Positions 43,432 to 53,327 are shown, counted from the first letter of the stretch. The stretch: DNA of 64,000 bases from Fusibacter_C sp942493125 (GCA_942493125.1 OW818667.1:2480001-2544000), one strand, 5' to 3'. Translations and numbers: made by a program. Notes: generated from the letters alone by a model not told the origin.

Positions 43432-46400
43432 ATGAAATTAGAAGGCTTAAATGCAGCGCAGCGGGAGGCGGTTCTCGCCATTGATGGACCCATACTGGTC
43501 GTAGCCGGCGCGGGTTCGGGTAAGACGCGCGTGCTGACACATCGAATCGCACACTTGATCGAAGAATACGATATTTTTCCATCGAGCATCATGGCGATCA
43601 CGTTTACAAATAAGGCAGCTAACGAAATGAAAAGCAGAATTGAATCGCTTATCGGACCTGTCACTTCACAGATGTGGGTTGGTACATTTCACGCCCTTTG
43701 TGTGAGAATATTGAGACGCGATGGCAAGCATATCGGCTATTCCAGCGACTTTGTCATCTACGATACCTCTGATCAAAAGGCACTTATCAAAAGCTGTTTC
43801 AAAGCACTGAATCTCGACGAAAAACAAACGCCGATCCAGTCTTTCCAATATAAGATTTCAAGCTGTAAAAATGACATGGTGACGCCTGAGCAATACGAGG
43901 CGAATTTCATGAAAGACCCACGTGAGCGCGACTTTATCAAACTCTACAAAATGTATCAAGGCAAACTTCAAAGCAACCAAGCGCTGGACTTCGACGACTT
44001 GTTGATCAAGACGATCGAGCTGTTTAGAAAGTATCCTGAGGTGCTTGAAACCTATCAGAAGAAATTTAAATACATCCACGTGGATGAGTATCAAGATACC
44101 AACAAAGCGCAATATCTTTTCGTAAGACTTTTGAGCGCAAAACATAAAAACCTCTTCGTCGTCGGCGATGGGGATCAGTCCATCTATAAATGGCGTGGCG
44201 CTGACATCCGAAACATTTTGGATTTCGAAAAGGATTATCCAGGCGCGCGCATCGTCAAGCTTGAGCAAAACTACCGTTCATCGCAGAATATTCTCAAGCT
44301 CGCTAATGGCGTCATCAAAAACAACCCTGGCAGACGTGATAAAAATCTTTGGACAGATGCTGAAGACGGCGAAAAGATCAAGTATTACCAATCCTATGAT
44401 GAAAAAGACGAAGCACGATTTGTCGTCAATCAAATCAAACGACAAGTGAAGGACGGCAACTTCAGCCGTTCGGACTTCGCCATCCTATATCGTACCAATG
44501 CCCAGTCACGTGTACTTGAGGAGGCGCTCAATATCGAAGGGTTGCCTTACAAGGTCATCGGAGGTCTCAAGTTCTACGAACGTAAAGAGGTCAAAGATTT
44601 GCTTTCGTATTTCAAGCTCCTCGTAAATGGTTATGATGATGTCAGCTTTTTAAGGGTTATCAACGAACCTAAGCGCAGCATCGGCGATAAAACCATCGAG
44701 CGTTTGACCGCTTATGCCAATGAACACGCGCTCAGTTTGCTGGAAGCATGTGCGTTTGTTGACAAAATTGACGGAATCGGCGGAAAAACCACAGAAGCGA
44801 TACGCAATTTCCACGATTTAATCGTATCTCTTAGAGCAAAGCTCGATATTGAATTTGCAGGGACGATATTTGACGAACTCGTATCGCGTATTCAAATCAT
44901 AGAAATGTACGAGCGCGAGCGCAATGATGAAGCAGATGGTCGCATCGACAACATCTACGAGCTTAAGACGGTTATTGAAGAATTCGAAAAAAGACAGGAT
45001 CATCCGGGTCTCAGAGATTTCTTGGCGGAGACGACGCTCAAAAGCGATCAAGACAATATCGCTGAAGATGAAGAAGGCGTATTGCTCATGACACTGCACG
45101 CTTCTAAAGGTCTAGAATTCCCAGTTGTATTTCTCGTCGGTCTCGAGGAGAATTTATTCCCTTCGTATCGCGCACAAGATGACGACTTAGAGCTAGAAGA
45201 AGAGCGTAGACTCTGTTATGTCGGCATCACACGTGCTGAGAAAGTGCTGTATGTCACACATGCCAAAAACAGAAACCATTATGGCAGATTCGAACCGAGA
45301 AGGCCAAGTGTCTTCTTAAGTGAAATGGATCAAAGCATCATAGAAGTTATGGGTGAACGACCATTGTCCGCAGTACTGCGAGAAAACAAACCAAAAGAAA
45401 CCTCTTTCTTCGATATCAAAACGACAAAGAAAAACCCATATTTTCCACAACAGTCCGTGTCAACGAGCACGACTAAAACTGAAACCAAGAGCGAAGGCGC
45501 AACTTATTCTCCGGGTGACAAAGTCATGCACAAAGTCTTTGGTGCTGGCATGGTCGTGACGGTGGATACGACCGGCAATACATTGACCATCGTATTCGAT
45601 GCGCACGGCATCAAGAAACTCGATCCGAATATTGCACCGATTAAAGTGATAGGGGTGAAAACCATGAACAATGAAAAGAATGACAACGCAGTTGATCGCG
45701 TTCAAGAACTTCGCAAACAATTGAACAAATACAACCACGACTACTACGCGCTAGACAAATCCACGATCACTGACGCGGAGTACGACGCCCTCATGAATGA
45801 GCTGAAAGCTCTTGAGGCGCAATACCCTGAGCTTGACGATACAAATTCTCCGTCTAGACGCGTGGGTGGTGAAGTACTCGACATTTTTCAAAAAGTGACG
45901 CATACGATTCCGCTTTTAAGTCTCGACAATGCCTACAACGCTGAAGACCTATTGGCTTTCGACCGCAGGGTCCGCAAAGAGTTAAATTCTGACGTGACTT
46001 ATACGGTCGAATATAAAATCGACGGTTTGACCGTGGCACTCCTATATGAAAGAGGAAAGTTCGTACGCGGCGCGACGCGTGGCGATGGGGTGACTGGTGA
46101 AGATGTCACTATAAACGCGCGGACGATCAAGTCATTGCCTCTCAATATCGATGGAGAAGGTGTGATTGAAGTGCGTGGCGAAGTTTTCATGTCGAAAGCG
46201 AGCTTTGTGGGACTCAACAATCAACAAGCGCTACTTGGCAAAGAAGATTTTGCGAATCCCAGAAACGCTGCGGCGGGCTCACTGAGGCAACTGGATTCTA
46301 AAATTGCGGCATCACGTGCGCTGGATGTCTTTGTATTCGATATCATTTCAGGGCTTGAACAGTTTGGGGCTGCCAATCAAGAAGATGCTTTTAAAAAGCT

Positions 46401-47676
46401 CGATACGTGGGGATTCAGAACCGCAAAACTAATCAAATTCGACAGCATGCAAGATATCGTCAAATATACAGAAGATATGGTTGAAATCAGACATGGTCTT
46501 CCTTATGAAATCGATGGACTCGTTATCAAAGTGAACGATTTTATGCAACGCGATCAGCTTGGCTATACGGCCAAAAGTCCGCGCTGGGCCATCGCCTATA
46601 AGTTCCCTGCAGAGATGGCGACGACGACGATCATAGACATTCAGGTACAAGTGGGTAGAACGGGTGTCATAACACCACTTGCCATCTTTACGCCGGTCAA
46701 AGTTGCAGGATCGGTCATTGGCAAAGCGACGCTACACAATCAAGATTACATCGACGAGAAAGACATTCGCGTGGGCGATACCGTTTTGGTTCAAAAGGCA
46801 GGCGATGTCATCCCAGCCGTTGTCAGGGTTGACTTTGACAAGCGGCCAGAAGGCACATCGCGCTTTGTGTTGCCATCGAAATGCCCGATTTGTGAGACGC
46901 CAACCGTCAGAAAAGAAGGCGAATCGGCGCTAAGATGCACTAACGACTACTGCCCTGCAAAGATCAAACGACTTTTAATGCACTTCGTATCGAGAACGGC
47001 CATGAACATCGACGGATTTGGCGAGGCGTTTGTGGAACAGTTCATCGATAGGGGATTTGTTGAGACGATTGCCGATATTTACAAGCTTCCAGAACATAAA
47101 GAAGCACTTGAAAATTTAGAGGGTTTTGGTACAAAATCGATTCAAAACCTCTTTAAATCAATCGAAGCGAGCAAGCAAAACGATTATTATAGATTGATCG
47201 CTGGACTAGGTATTCCTTTGATTGGCGAGAAAGCCGCTAAAACGCTAGCGAAGCATTTTCCAACCATGCCACAGCTTATGAGCGCCTCTGTTGAAGAACT
47301 GACACAGATCGACGAAATCGGTGAGAAGATGGCGCTTAGTTTGACGCATTATTTTGCACTGCCTGAAACGGCTGAATTGATTCATCGATTAACAGTGTAT
47401 GGCGTCAACATGACATCGGCTCAAACCATTCAGACGGGTGGTATCTTACAAGGCAAAACTGTGGTCGTCACGGGCACTTTAGTCAAGTATTCACGTGAAG
47501 CCATCAAAGAAGTCATCGAGCAAAATGGCGGCAAAGCCGCAGGAAGCGTTTCTGCCAAGACGGATTATGTCGTCGTTGGTGAGAATGCAGGGTCTAAGGC
47601 GGATAAAGCAGCACAGCTCGGCGTTCCAATATTGTCAGAAGACGAATTTGAAGCCTTGATAAAGGAAAACGCATAA
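43432..47676 (+). CDS. pcrA/ligA: PcrA helicase fused in frame to NAD-dependent DNA ligase LigA
   Basis: One 1414-codon frame. Residues 1-740 are a complete PcrA/UvrD helicase: Walker A GAGSGKT (26-32), HVDEYQDTN, GDGDQSIYKWRGAD, YRTNAQSR, TLHASKGLEF, and the PcrA C-terminal tail ending IKKLDPNIAPIKV. Residues 745-1414 are a complete 670-residue LigA: adenylation Lys862 in YKIDG, the four-Cys zinc finger from CPICETP to NDYCPA, HhH repeats, and a C-terminal BRCT domain with GKTVVVTGTL. No stop separates them. Yet AGGGGTG (45651-45657) precedes an in-frame ATG at 45664, where free LigA would start. Fused and free ligase could both be made. Start of the whole frame follows TAGGAGG. Confidence 0.94.
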   Translation: MKLEGLNAAQREAVLAIDGPILVVAGAGSGKTRVLTHRIAHLIEEYDIFPSSIMAITFTNKAANEMKSRIESLIGPVTSQMWVGTFHALCVRILRRDGKHIGYSSDFVIYDTSDQKALIKSCFKALNLDEKQTPIQSFQYKISSCKNDMVTPEQYEANFMKDPRERDFIKLYKMYQGKLQSNQALDFDDLLIKTIELFRKYPEVLETYQKKFKYIHVDEYQDTNKAQYLFVRLLSAKHKNLFVVGDGDQSIYKWRGADIRNILDFEKDYPGARIVKLEQNYRSSQNILKLANGVIKNNPGRRDKNLWTDAEDGEKIKYYQSYDEKDEARFVVNQIKRQVKDGNFSRSDFAILYRTNAQSRVLEEALNIEGLPYKVIGGLKFYERKEVKDLLSYFKLLVNGYDDVSFLRVINEPKRSIGDKTIERLTAYANEHALSLLEACAFVDKIDGIGGKTTEAIRNFHDLIVSLRAKLDIEFAGTIFDELVSRIQIIEMYERERNDEADGRIDNIYELKTVIEEFEKRQDHPGLRDFLAETTLKSDQDNIAEDEEGVLLMTLHASKGLEFPVVFLVGLEENLFPSYRAQDDDLELEEERRLCYVGITRAEKVLYVTHAKNRNHYGRFEPRRPSVFLSEMDQSIIEVMGERPLSAVLRENKPKETSFFDIKTTKKNPYFPQQSVSTSTTKTETKSEGATYSPGDKVMHKVFGAGMVVTVDTTGNTLTIVFDAHGIKKLDPNIAPIKVIGVKTMNNEKNDNAVDRVQELRKQLNKYNHDYYALDKSTITDAEYDALMNELKALEAQYPELDDTNSPSRRVGGEVLDIFQKVTHTIPLLSLDNAYNAEDLLAFDRRVRKELNSDVTYTVEYKIDGLTVALLYERGKFVRGATRGDGVTGEDVTINARTIKSLPLNIDGEGVIEVRGEVFMSKASFVGLNNQQALLGKEDFANPRNAAAGSLRQLDSKIAASRALDVFVFDIISGLEQFGAANQEDAFKKLDTWGFRTAKLIKFDSMQDIVKYTEDMVEIRHGLPYEIDGLVIKVNDFMQRDQLGYTAKSPRWAIAYKFPAEMATTTIIDIQVQVGRTGVITPLAIFTPVKVAGSVIGKATLHNQDYIDEKDIRVGDTVLVQKAGDVIPAVVRVDFDKRPEGTSRFVLPSKCPICETPTVRKEGESALRCTNDYCPAKIKRLLMHFVSRTAMNIDGFGEAFVEQFIDRGFVETIADIYKLPEHKEALENLEGFGTKSIQNLFKSIEASKQNDYYRLIAGLGIPLIGEKAAKTLAKHFPTMPQLMSASVEELTQIDEIGEKMALSLTHYFALPETAELIHRLTVYGVNMTSAQTIQTGGILQGKTVVVTGTLVKYSREAIKEVIEQNGGKAAGSVSAKTDYVVVGENAGSKADKAAQLGVPILSEDEFEALIKENA

Positions 47677-47728
47677 TTATCATATAAATGTTGGTACTAC
47701 AAATAAATTGGATTTTAAGGAGCAATAA

Positions 47729-48733
47729 ATGGAAGTCGGCAAACTGAAAAATAAAGTGCTTGGCGAAATCGTCCTTTCCGAGCTGAAAGAGGTCAGAGAC
47801 GATATCCTCATCAGACCAGGGGTCGGCGAAGATTGTGCGGCCATCGCATTTGGCGATTTGGCATGTGTTTTGACTACGGATCCAATAACGGGCAGCGGTT
47901 CAAATCTCGGTCGCTTAGCTGTGCACGTATGCTTGAACGATATTGCATCCAGTGGCGCTGAGCCTGTTGGCATTATGCTGACGCTTTTATGTCCTGAACA
48001 TACGACACATGCTGAGATACAAGGCATCCTACGCGAAGCGAACGAAACAGCCAACGCTATGGGCATCGAAATCGTCGGTGGTCACACGGAGATTACCACA
48101 GCTGTCAATCGCACCATCGTGTCGGCAACAGCTATCGGAAAGACGTCCATCAAGGCGCTCGTCAAGACGTCTGGTGCGAAACCGGGCGATCTCATTTATA
48201 TAACCAAACAAGCAGCTACTGAAGGTACGGCAATCATCGCACATGATAAAGAATGTGAACTGTCGGGTCATCTCTCGAAAGAAGATCTTGCCTTTGCAAA
48301 ATCGTTGATAGAGGCAATCAGCGTCGTTCCAGAGGGAAAAATTGCGGCGCGCGCTGGTGCTAGTGCCATGCATGACGCAACGGAAGGTGGCATTCTCGGC
48401 GCGGTTCACGAATTATGTGAAGCGAGTGGTACAGGTTGTCACATCGACTATGAAAAAATAAATATTCAAGCGGTCACTCAAAAAATATGTGACTTTTACA
48501 ATATTAATCCGCTCAAGCTGATCTCAAGTGGCTCAATGGTTATTTGTATTTCAGATAAAGTGGCGTTAAATATGGAACGTGACTTGAAAGCTGCAAACAT
48601 TTCATTCGCATGTATCGGTACGATCACTGAAGGTCCCGATAAAATCATCTGTTTTGAAGCATCAGAGGCAGAAGGCCGATGTGAAATGATTGAGTCTCCA
48701 GAAGCTGACGAACTTTACAAAGTGATAGGCTGA
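47729..48733 (+). CDS. AIR synthase-like protein (HypE-related)
   Basis: A 334-residue member of the PurM/HypE/SelD/ThiL ATP-binding superfamily. The ATP loop is seen as GVGEDCAAI, followed by TTDPITGSG, VCLNDIASSGAEP, GGHTEITTAVNR and HDATEGGILGAVHELCEASGTG. The C-terminal Cys motif that defines HypE (P-R-I-C) is missing, so a hydrogenase role is not supported; similar stand-alone proteins occur in many Clostridia. Start follows AAGGAGC; 52 nt after ligA. Confidence 0.78.
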   Translation: MEVGKLKNKVLGEIVLSELKEVRDDILIRPGVGEDCAAIAFGDLACVLTTDPITGSGSNLGRLAVHVCLNDIASSGAEPVGIMLTLLCPEHTTHAEIQGILREANETANAMGIEIVGGHTEITTAVNRTIVSATAIGKTSIKALVKTSGAKPGDLIYITKQAATEGTAIIAHDKECELSGHLSKEDLAFAKSLIEAISVVPEGKIAARAGASAMHDATEGGILGAVHELCEASGTGCHIDYEKINIQAVTQKICDFYNINPLKLISSGSMVICISDKVALNMERDLKAANISFACIGTITEGPDKIICFEASEAEGRCEMIESPEADELYKVIG

Positions 48734-48757
48734 TAGGCATCAAGAAAGGACATCACA

Positions 48758-50848
48758 ATGACAAAAAAGCTATTGATCATCTTATTATGCGCCGTGCTGA
48801 TGATACCGGCACCCGCAACTTATGCAAGTAAATACTCTGAATACGCAAATGTCGAATTAAAAGATAGAGCAACAGGTTTGTTCAAGCTTTATGAACCAAT
48901 TAACGTCATGGTAGGTGGTATAGACATCTTTTCAGATGCACCAGGTATCATCATGAACGGCAGAGCGCTTCTGCCAGTCTCCGCGATTCTTAAAGAGCTC
49001 GGAATCATGTACCAATGGAATGCCACCACAGAGGAAATTTCGTTCACCTATGGCGGAAAAAACGTCGTCATGCAAGTAGATAACGCCTATGCTACAATCA
49101 GTGGCGTCAAAACGGCTTTGCCTGACCTCGTATCACCTAAAATCATGACATATAAAAGCACTTCTGGGGATTTGATCGGCAGGACCTATGTACCACTGGC
49201 ATTCATCAGCGACGTGTTAGGTCTCAGCATAACTTGGATTGAAGAGACGAGAACAGTTGCTGTCAATAAAAAGTCGCAAACGCTTACAAATGCTTATCTC
49301 GATTATAAAAAACAGTTTCCTGAAATTAGACTTAAAGTTTCAGGCGAAGTGGACACGACGTCGTTTGTCATCGGCGGTGCCGATGTTGGCGAGCAAGATA
49401 AAATCGTCGTCGATCTTCAAAATACAGCTTTTAAAATTCCAGCGGGAACGAGTGTCAAAAATGGCGTATGGACATACAATATTGCCGATGGCATCTTTGG
49501 TCTAGATAAAATTGAGATTTCTCAAACAAACACCAACCCACTGAACACAAGGGTCATCGTTTACCAAGATGAGCGTCGTGGGCATGATATTTCATATGAT
49601 GCCAAAACGGGTGAAATGGTTATCAGGTTAATCAATACAGTCAACGAGGTCAACGTTGAGCAGATTTTCAGCACAGATACAGTCGTTATCGGAACGAGTG
49701 AAAGTCCGATGTATAATCCGCAAATCAACGGCAATCAGGTGATTGTCGATATCGTAAGCAGTTATTTGAAAGTCAACAATGGTGCGTATCAAGTGCTTCC
49801 AGTGAATAAAGGCAAGATTGAGACCATTTCTTACCAACAACTGGACAAGAGTAAATTCGGTTCCGACTATGAGCCAACAGACGTCATAACGCGGGTGACC
49901 ATCGAACTTTCCGAAGAAGTCACCTATGACGATTTTTACGTCGAAGACAGCGGCTCCGAAGTACTGGTCTACATCTCAAACAATCCAATCAACAACTTTG
50001 ATTATGTGAAGCAAAGTGATGAACGCGGTGTGATGAGCATCAATTTGTTTGGGAAAACAACCTATACGTCATCCTATGATGCCGCTAGCAGAAAGATCAC
50101 CATGGAAGTACCGAAAGACAAAACCGACCTTGGTAGCTTTGAGCAGGGCATCAACGACCATATCATAGAGAAATTTGTCGTTTCAGAGACGGCAAGCACC
50201 TATAAAATCGAAGCGACTTTAGCCGAAAACACGAAATATGTGGAGGCTTCTTCCTCATCGGCAATCGTCTTCAATTTCACAAATACAGTGATTCGCGATT
50301 CAGAGCATAAAGAAACCTTGATCGTCATCGATGCAGGACATGGTGGCAAGGATCCAGGTGCTGTCGGTACGAAGACGCAAGAGAAAATACTGACACTTAA
50401 AGCCTCTAAAATGCTTGAAAGCGAGCTTCAAAAACAAGGCTTCAAAGTGTACATGACGCGTAGCAATGACGAATATGTCGGACTCTACGATAGAGCGGCT
50501 ATCGCAAACGATCTTGATGCGACATTGTTCGTGAGCGTTCATATCAATGCGTTTACGAACCCGAATGTTTCAGGTATTGAAGTGTTCTACGGCAACGATT
50601 CACTCGCAAGCGACAAAGGTCTTGCTAAGAGCATTCAGACCGAGCTAATTAAAGCACTGGGCGCAGTTGATAGAGACATCGACAGCAAACCAAGACTCGT
50701 CGTTTTGCAAGAAACGAAGATGACATCTGTATTGGCTGAGCTTGGCTTTATCTCCAACCCGGCGGAACAAGATAAAATGATGTCGGAAGCGTATTTACAA
50801 AAGGCAGCTGAAGCGATGTCACGAGGCATCATCAACTTCTTAAAATAA
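48758..50848 (+). CDS. N-acetylmuramoyl-L-alanine amidase (Amidase_3) with wall-binding N domains
   Basis: A 696-residue secreted wall enzyme. Residues 1-24 are a signal peptide. Residues about 50-170 form a copper-amine-oxidase-like N domain (GRALLPVSAILKELGI, TYVPLAFISDVLGL). Residues about 190-500 hold AMIN-like beta segments. The catalytic Amidase_3 domain (about 518-696) has VIDAGHGGKDPGA, a QEKILTLK Glu, SVHINAF and AELGFISNP, giving the usual His-Glu-His zinc set and catalytic Glu. Start follows AAGGACA, 24 nt after the upstream gene. Confidence 0.92.
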   Translation: MTKKLLIILLCAVLMIPAPATYASKYSEYANVELKDRATGLFKLYEPINVMVGGIDIFSDAPGIIMNGRALLPVSAILKELGIMYQWNATTEEISFTYGGKNVVMQVDNAYATISGVKTALPDLVSPKIMTYKSTSGDLIGRTYVPLAFISDVLGLSITWIEETRTVAVNKKSQTLTNAYLDYKKQFPEIRLKVSGEVDTTSFVIGGADVGEQDKIVVDLQNTAFKIPAGTSVKNGVWTYNIADGIFGLDKIEISQTNTNPLNTRVIVYQDERRGHDISYDAKTGEMVIRLINTVNEVNVEQIFSTDTVVIGTSESPMYNPQINGNQVIVDIVSSYLKVNNGAYQVLPVNKGKIETISYQQLDKSKFGSDYEPTDVITRVTIELSEEVTYDDFYVEDSGSEVLVYISNNPINNFDYVKQSDERGVMSINLFGKTTYTSSYDAASRKITMEVPKDKTDLGSFEQGINDHIIEKFVVSETASTYKIEATLAENTKYVEASSSSAIVFNFTNTVIRDSEHKETLIVIDAGHGGKDPGAVGTKTQEKILTLKASKMLESELQKQGFKVYMTRSNDEYVGLYDRAAIANDLDATLFVSVHINAFTNPNVSGIEVFYGNDSLASDKGLAKSIQTELIKALGAVDRDIDSKPRLVVLQETKMTSVLAELGFISNPAEQDKMMSEAYLQKAAEAMSRGIINFLK

Positions 50849-50901
50849 AGGGACAGGAGGGCTTGCAGTAAATCTGTAAGCCCTTATGGCTTTGAAGGAT
50901 C

Positions 50902-50957
50902 TGAAAGTTGAAAGTTGAAATTTGAAAGTTGAAATTTGAAAGTTGAAAGTTGAAAGT
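50902..50957 (+). repeat. Heptanucleotide tandem repeat, 8 copies
   Basis: Eight head-to-tail heptamers: TGAAAGT in six copies, TGAAATT in copies 3 and 5, with no interruptions, between the amidase and rph. Copy number in such arrays often varies between strains. Confidence 0.95.
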
Positions 50958-51036
50958 TATTGAAACTGCTTAAAATACAGTTCATGACTATGATCTAGAA
51001 CATTAAAATAAATTAGGATACAAGAAGGGAACAACT

Positions 51037-51747
51037 ATGAGAATTGATGGCAGAGAAAACGACATGATCAGACCAGTACGCATCACGAGAAATTACATCG
51101 TTCACCCAGCGGGCTCGGTGCTTATAGAGATGGGCCTTACAAAAGTGATTTGTACAGCGATAATAGAAGAAAAGGTACCTGGCTTTCTTAAAGGGACAGG
51201 TTCAGGCTGGGTAACGGCAGAATACGGCATGTTGCCAGGTTCGACAGGCCAGCGTAAGCAACGCAATACCAAGGGCATCGACGGACGTAGCCAAGAGATT
51301 CAAAGGTTGATAGGCCGCTCGCTCAGGGCGATTGTCGACCTTAAAAAACTAGGTGAACGCACGATATGGATTGACTGTGACGTGATTCAGGCAGACGGCG
51401 GTACGAGAACAGCTTCTATCACGGGTGCTTATGTTGCCCTTAAAGATGCTGTAGATGTGCTGATCTCAAATGGTCTGTTAGCGCAATCGCCAATCATAAC
51501 GTCTGTAGCGGCAGTGAGTGTGGGCATTATCGACGATGAAGTGAGACTCGACCTCAATTATGAAGAGGATTCGCGTGCACACGTGGATATGAACCTCGTC
51601 ATGACGGGTGAAGGCGAATATATTGAAATTCAAGGCACAGGCGAGGAAAAACCATTTTCTAGAGCGCAGATGAATGCCCTTATGGAAATGGCGGAAGTCG
51701 GCATAAAAAAATTAATTATGCATCAAAACGATGCATTGAATAATTAG
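51037..51747 (+). CDS. rph: Ribonuclease PH
   Basis: Phosphorolytic 3'-to-5' exoribonuclease that trims tRNA 3' ends. The 236-residue chain shows RPVRITRNYIVHPAGSVLIE-type start, GWVTAEYGMLPGST, the RSLRAIVDL segment, the phosphate-binding QADGGTRTASI and DLNYEEDS with the metal-binding Asp residues. Start follows AAGGGA. First of the three-gene unit rph-rdgB-yfcE; the tRNA cluster downstream is coincidental but apt. Confidence 0.94.
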   Translation: MRIDGRENDMIRPVRITRNYIVHPAGSVLIEMGLTKVICTAIIEEKVPGFLKGTGSGWVTAEYGMLPGSTGQRKQRNTKGIDGRSQEIQRLIGRSLRAIVDLKKLGERTIWIDCDVIQADGGTRTASITGAYVALKDAVDVLISNGLLAQSPIITSVAAVSVGIIDDEVRLDLNYEEDSRAHVDMNLVMTGEGEYIEIQGTGEEKPFSRAQMNALMEMAEVGIKKLIMHQNDALNN

Positions 51748-51759
51748 TGGGTATAGACT

Positions 51760-52371
51760 ATGACGAAAATCGTTCTCGCATCGGGCAATCAACATAAACT
51801 CAGTGAAATACAGGCCATTCTATCCGATTTTAACTTTGAGCTTGAAACCATGGCTGATGCTGGCTATGGCGATGAAGACATCATCGAAGATGGCGATACG
51901 TTTGAAGCCAATTCGCTGATCAAAGCAAAAGCCGTTCATGAAAAGTTGGGCAAGGCATCACTGGCTGACGACTCTGGACTGGAAGTGGACTACTTAGGGG
52001 GCACGCCAGGCGTCTATTCTGCGCGTTACGCAGGCGAACCTAAGTCGGACGCAAATAATAACGCCAAGTTGTTAGCAGCGCTTGAGGGCGTAGATGACGC
52101 CCTTAGAACGGCACAGTTTGTAACGGTGCTTACGCTTATCTTCGAAAATGGCGATACGCTTGTAGCACGTGGCGAAGTAAAAGGCATCATCGGACATGCA
52201 CCTCGAGGTTCAAACGGATTTGGCTACGATCCGCTTTTCATCGTACCAGAGCTGGATAAATCTTTTGCCGAGCTTGATGCCAAAGAGAAAAACGCGCTTA
52301 GTCACAGAGCCAACGCGCTTAAAGTCTTGAAAGATATGATAGGAACCTATTATGAGAATACTCGTCGTTAG
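51760..52371 (+). CDS. rdgB: XTP/dITP diphosphatase (RdgB/HAM1)
   Basis: Removes non-standard purine triphosphates from the nucleotide pool. The 203-residue protein has VLASGNQHKLSEI at the N-terminus (S/T-x-N-x-x-K), DDSGLEVDYLGGTPGVYSARYAG, GFGYDPLF and LSHRANAL, all family motifs with the substrate Asp and Lys. Starts 13 nt after rph; its end overlaps the next gene by 20 nt. Confidence 0.94.
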   Translation: MTKIVLASGNQHKLSEIQAILSDFNFELETMADAGYGDEDIIEDGDTFEANSLIKAKAVHEKLGKASLADDSGLEVDYLGGTPGVYSARYAGEPKSDANNNAKLLAALEGVDDALRTAQFVTVLTLIFENGDTLVARGEVKGIIGHAPRGSNGFGYDPLFIVPELDKSFAELDAKEKNALSHRANALKVLKDMIGTYYENTRR

Positions 52372-52837
52372 CGACACACATGGCTATATAGATCCTGTTG
52401 TAGCCTATATCAAAGCACATCCGAATACATTTGACGGTCTCTGGCATCTTGGAGATTATTATAAGGATGGGATAAAAATCGGTCATCTCACGGGTCTAAA
52501 GGTGCATGCGGTCAAGGGAAACTGCGACTCGTATGCCGATGCCGATGAGGATATTTCTCTCAAATTAAACGGATATCACATACTTTTGACGCATGGCCAT
52601 CACTATGGTGTCAAATATTCGCTTTTGAAGATCCATCTCAAGGCGATAGAAGGTTATTATGACCTGGTATGTTTTGGCCATACGCATATGGTGACACAAG
52701 CGCGAGAAGGCGGCGTGAAGCTTTTTAATCCTGGGAGTGCGTCAGAGCCTCGTTCTGGAGGATATCCATCCATTGGCATCGTGGAACTTGGCGATATGGG
52801 TATCAAGACAACTATTGTCCCACTCCTATTTGGATGA
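52352..52837 (+). CDS. yfcE: YfcE/MJ0936-family phosphodiesterase
   Basis: A 161-residue calcineurin-like phosphoesterase. Metal-binding motifs are all present: VSDTHG, HLGDYYKD, VKGNCD, LTHGHHYG and FGHTH, with NPGSASEPR after it. Members cleave model phosphodiesters; the natural substrate is uncertain. The rph-rdgB-yfcE order is common in Clostridia. Its start lies inside rdgB, so it is translationally coupled. Confidence 0.92.
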   Translation: MRILVVSDTHGYIDPVVAYIKAHPNTFDGLWHLGDYYKDGIKIGHLTGLKVHAVKGNCDSYADADEDISLKLNGYHILLTHGHHYGVKYSLLKIHLKAIEGYYDLVCFGHTHMVTQAREGGVKLFNPGSASEPRSGGYPSIGIVELGDMGIKTTIVPLLFG

Positions 52838-52932
52838 GACCGTTCTTTTCACAATGTTCTGAGTTGTCTGATAATAGTGGGTTCTGTGAAAAAACTGTAA
52901 CCTAAATGTGAAAAATATTATTCGAAAAGTGG

Positions 52933-52961
52933 TTGACGCATATAGGCAATTCATGTATAAT
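52933..52961 (+). promoter_or_regulatory. Promoter of the tRNA cluster
   Basis: TTGACG (52933-52938), 17 bp, TATAAT (52956-52961), 20 bp before the first tRNA. Confidence 0.85.
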
Positions 52962-52980
52962 AAAATTCGTCAGTTAATGA

Positions 52981-53057
52981 CGGGGTGTAGCGCAGTTTGG
53001 TAGCGCATCTGGTTTGGGACCAGAGGGCCGCGGGTTCAAATCCTGCCACCCCGACCA
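52981..53057 (+). tRNA. tRNA-Pro (TGG)
   Basis: Acceptor CGGGGTG pairs with CACCCCG, anticodon TGG in loop TTTGGGA, T-loop GGTTCAAATCC, CCA encoded. Confidence 0.96.
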
Positions 53058-53062
53058 TCTTT

Positions 53063-53139
53063 GCGTTCATAGCTCAACTGGATAGAGCACCGCCCTTCTA
53101 AGGCGGGGGTTAGGGGTTCGAGTCCCTTTGGACGCACCA
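53063..53139 (+). tRNA. tRNA-Arg (TCT)
   Basis: Acceptor GCGTTCA pairs with TGGACGC (one G-T), anticodon TCT in loop CTTCTAA, T-loop GGTTCGAGTCC, CCA encoded. Confidence 0.96.
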
Positions 53140-53166
53140 TTTATTTTCTGACACAACTTAAAAGAT

Positions 53167-53243
53167 GGCGGCTGTCGTCAAGCGGTTAAGACAAAGGACT
53201 GTGACTCCTTCATACGTGGGTTCAATTCCCATCAGCCGCCCCA
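53167..53243 (+). tRNA. tRNA-His (GTG)
   Basis: Extra G-1 (53167) opposite C73, acceptor GCGGCTG with CAGCCGC, anticodon GTG in loop CTGTGAC, CCA encoded. Confidence 0.95.
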
Positions 53244-53251
53244 TTTTTTTT

Positions 53252-53326
53252 TGGGGATTCGCCAAGCGGTAAGGCAACGGACTTTGACTCCGTCATTCAC
53301 AGGTTCAAATCCTGTATCCCCAGCCA
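53252..53326 (+). tRNA. tRNA-Gln (TTG)
   Basis: Acceptor TGGGGAT with ATCCCCA, anticodon TTG in loop CTTTGAC, discriminator G, CCA encoded. Confidence 0.96.
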
Positions 53327-53327
53327 T

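Noticed and set aside
43858..44268. 136-codon minus-strand frame inside pcrA
   Set aside because: Antisense shadow of the conserved helicase motifs without a ribosome site.
50858..50884. Hairpin AGGGCTTGCAG/CTGTAAGCCCT after the amidase gene
   Set aside because: Stem is good, but no T run follows, so it is not called a terminator.
50902..50957. Possible CRISPR array
   Set aside because: Direct heptamers without spacers; no cas genes nearby.
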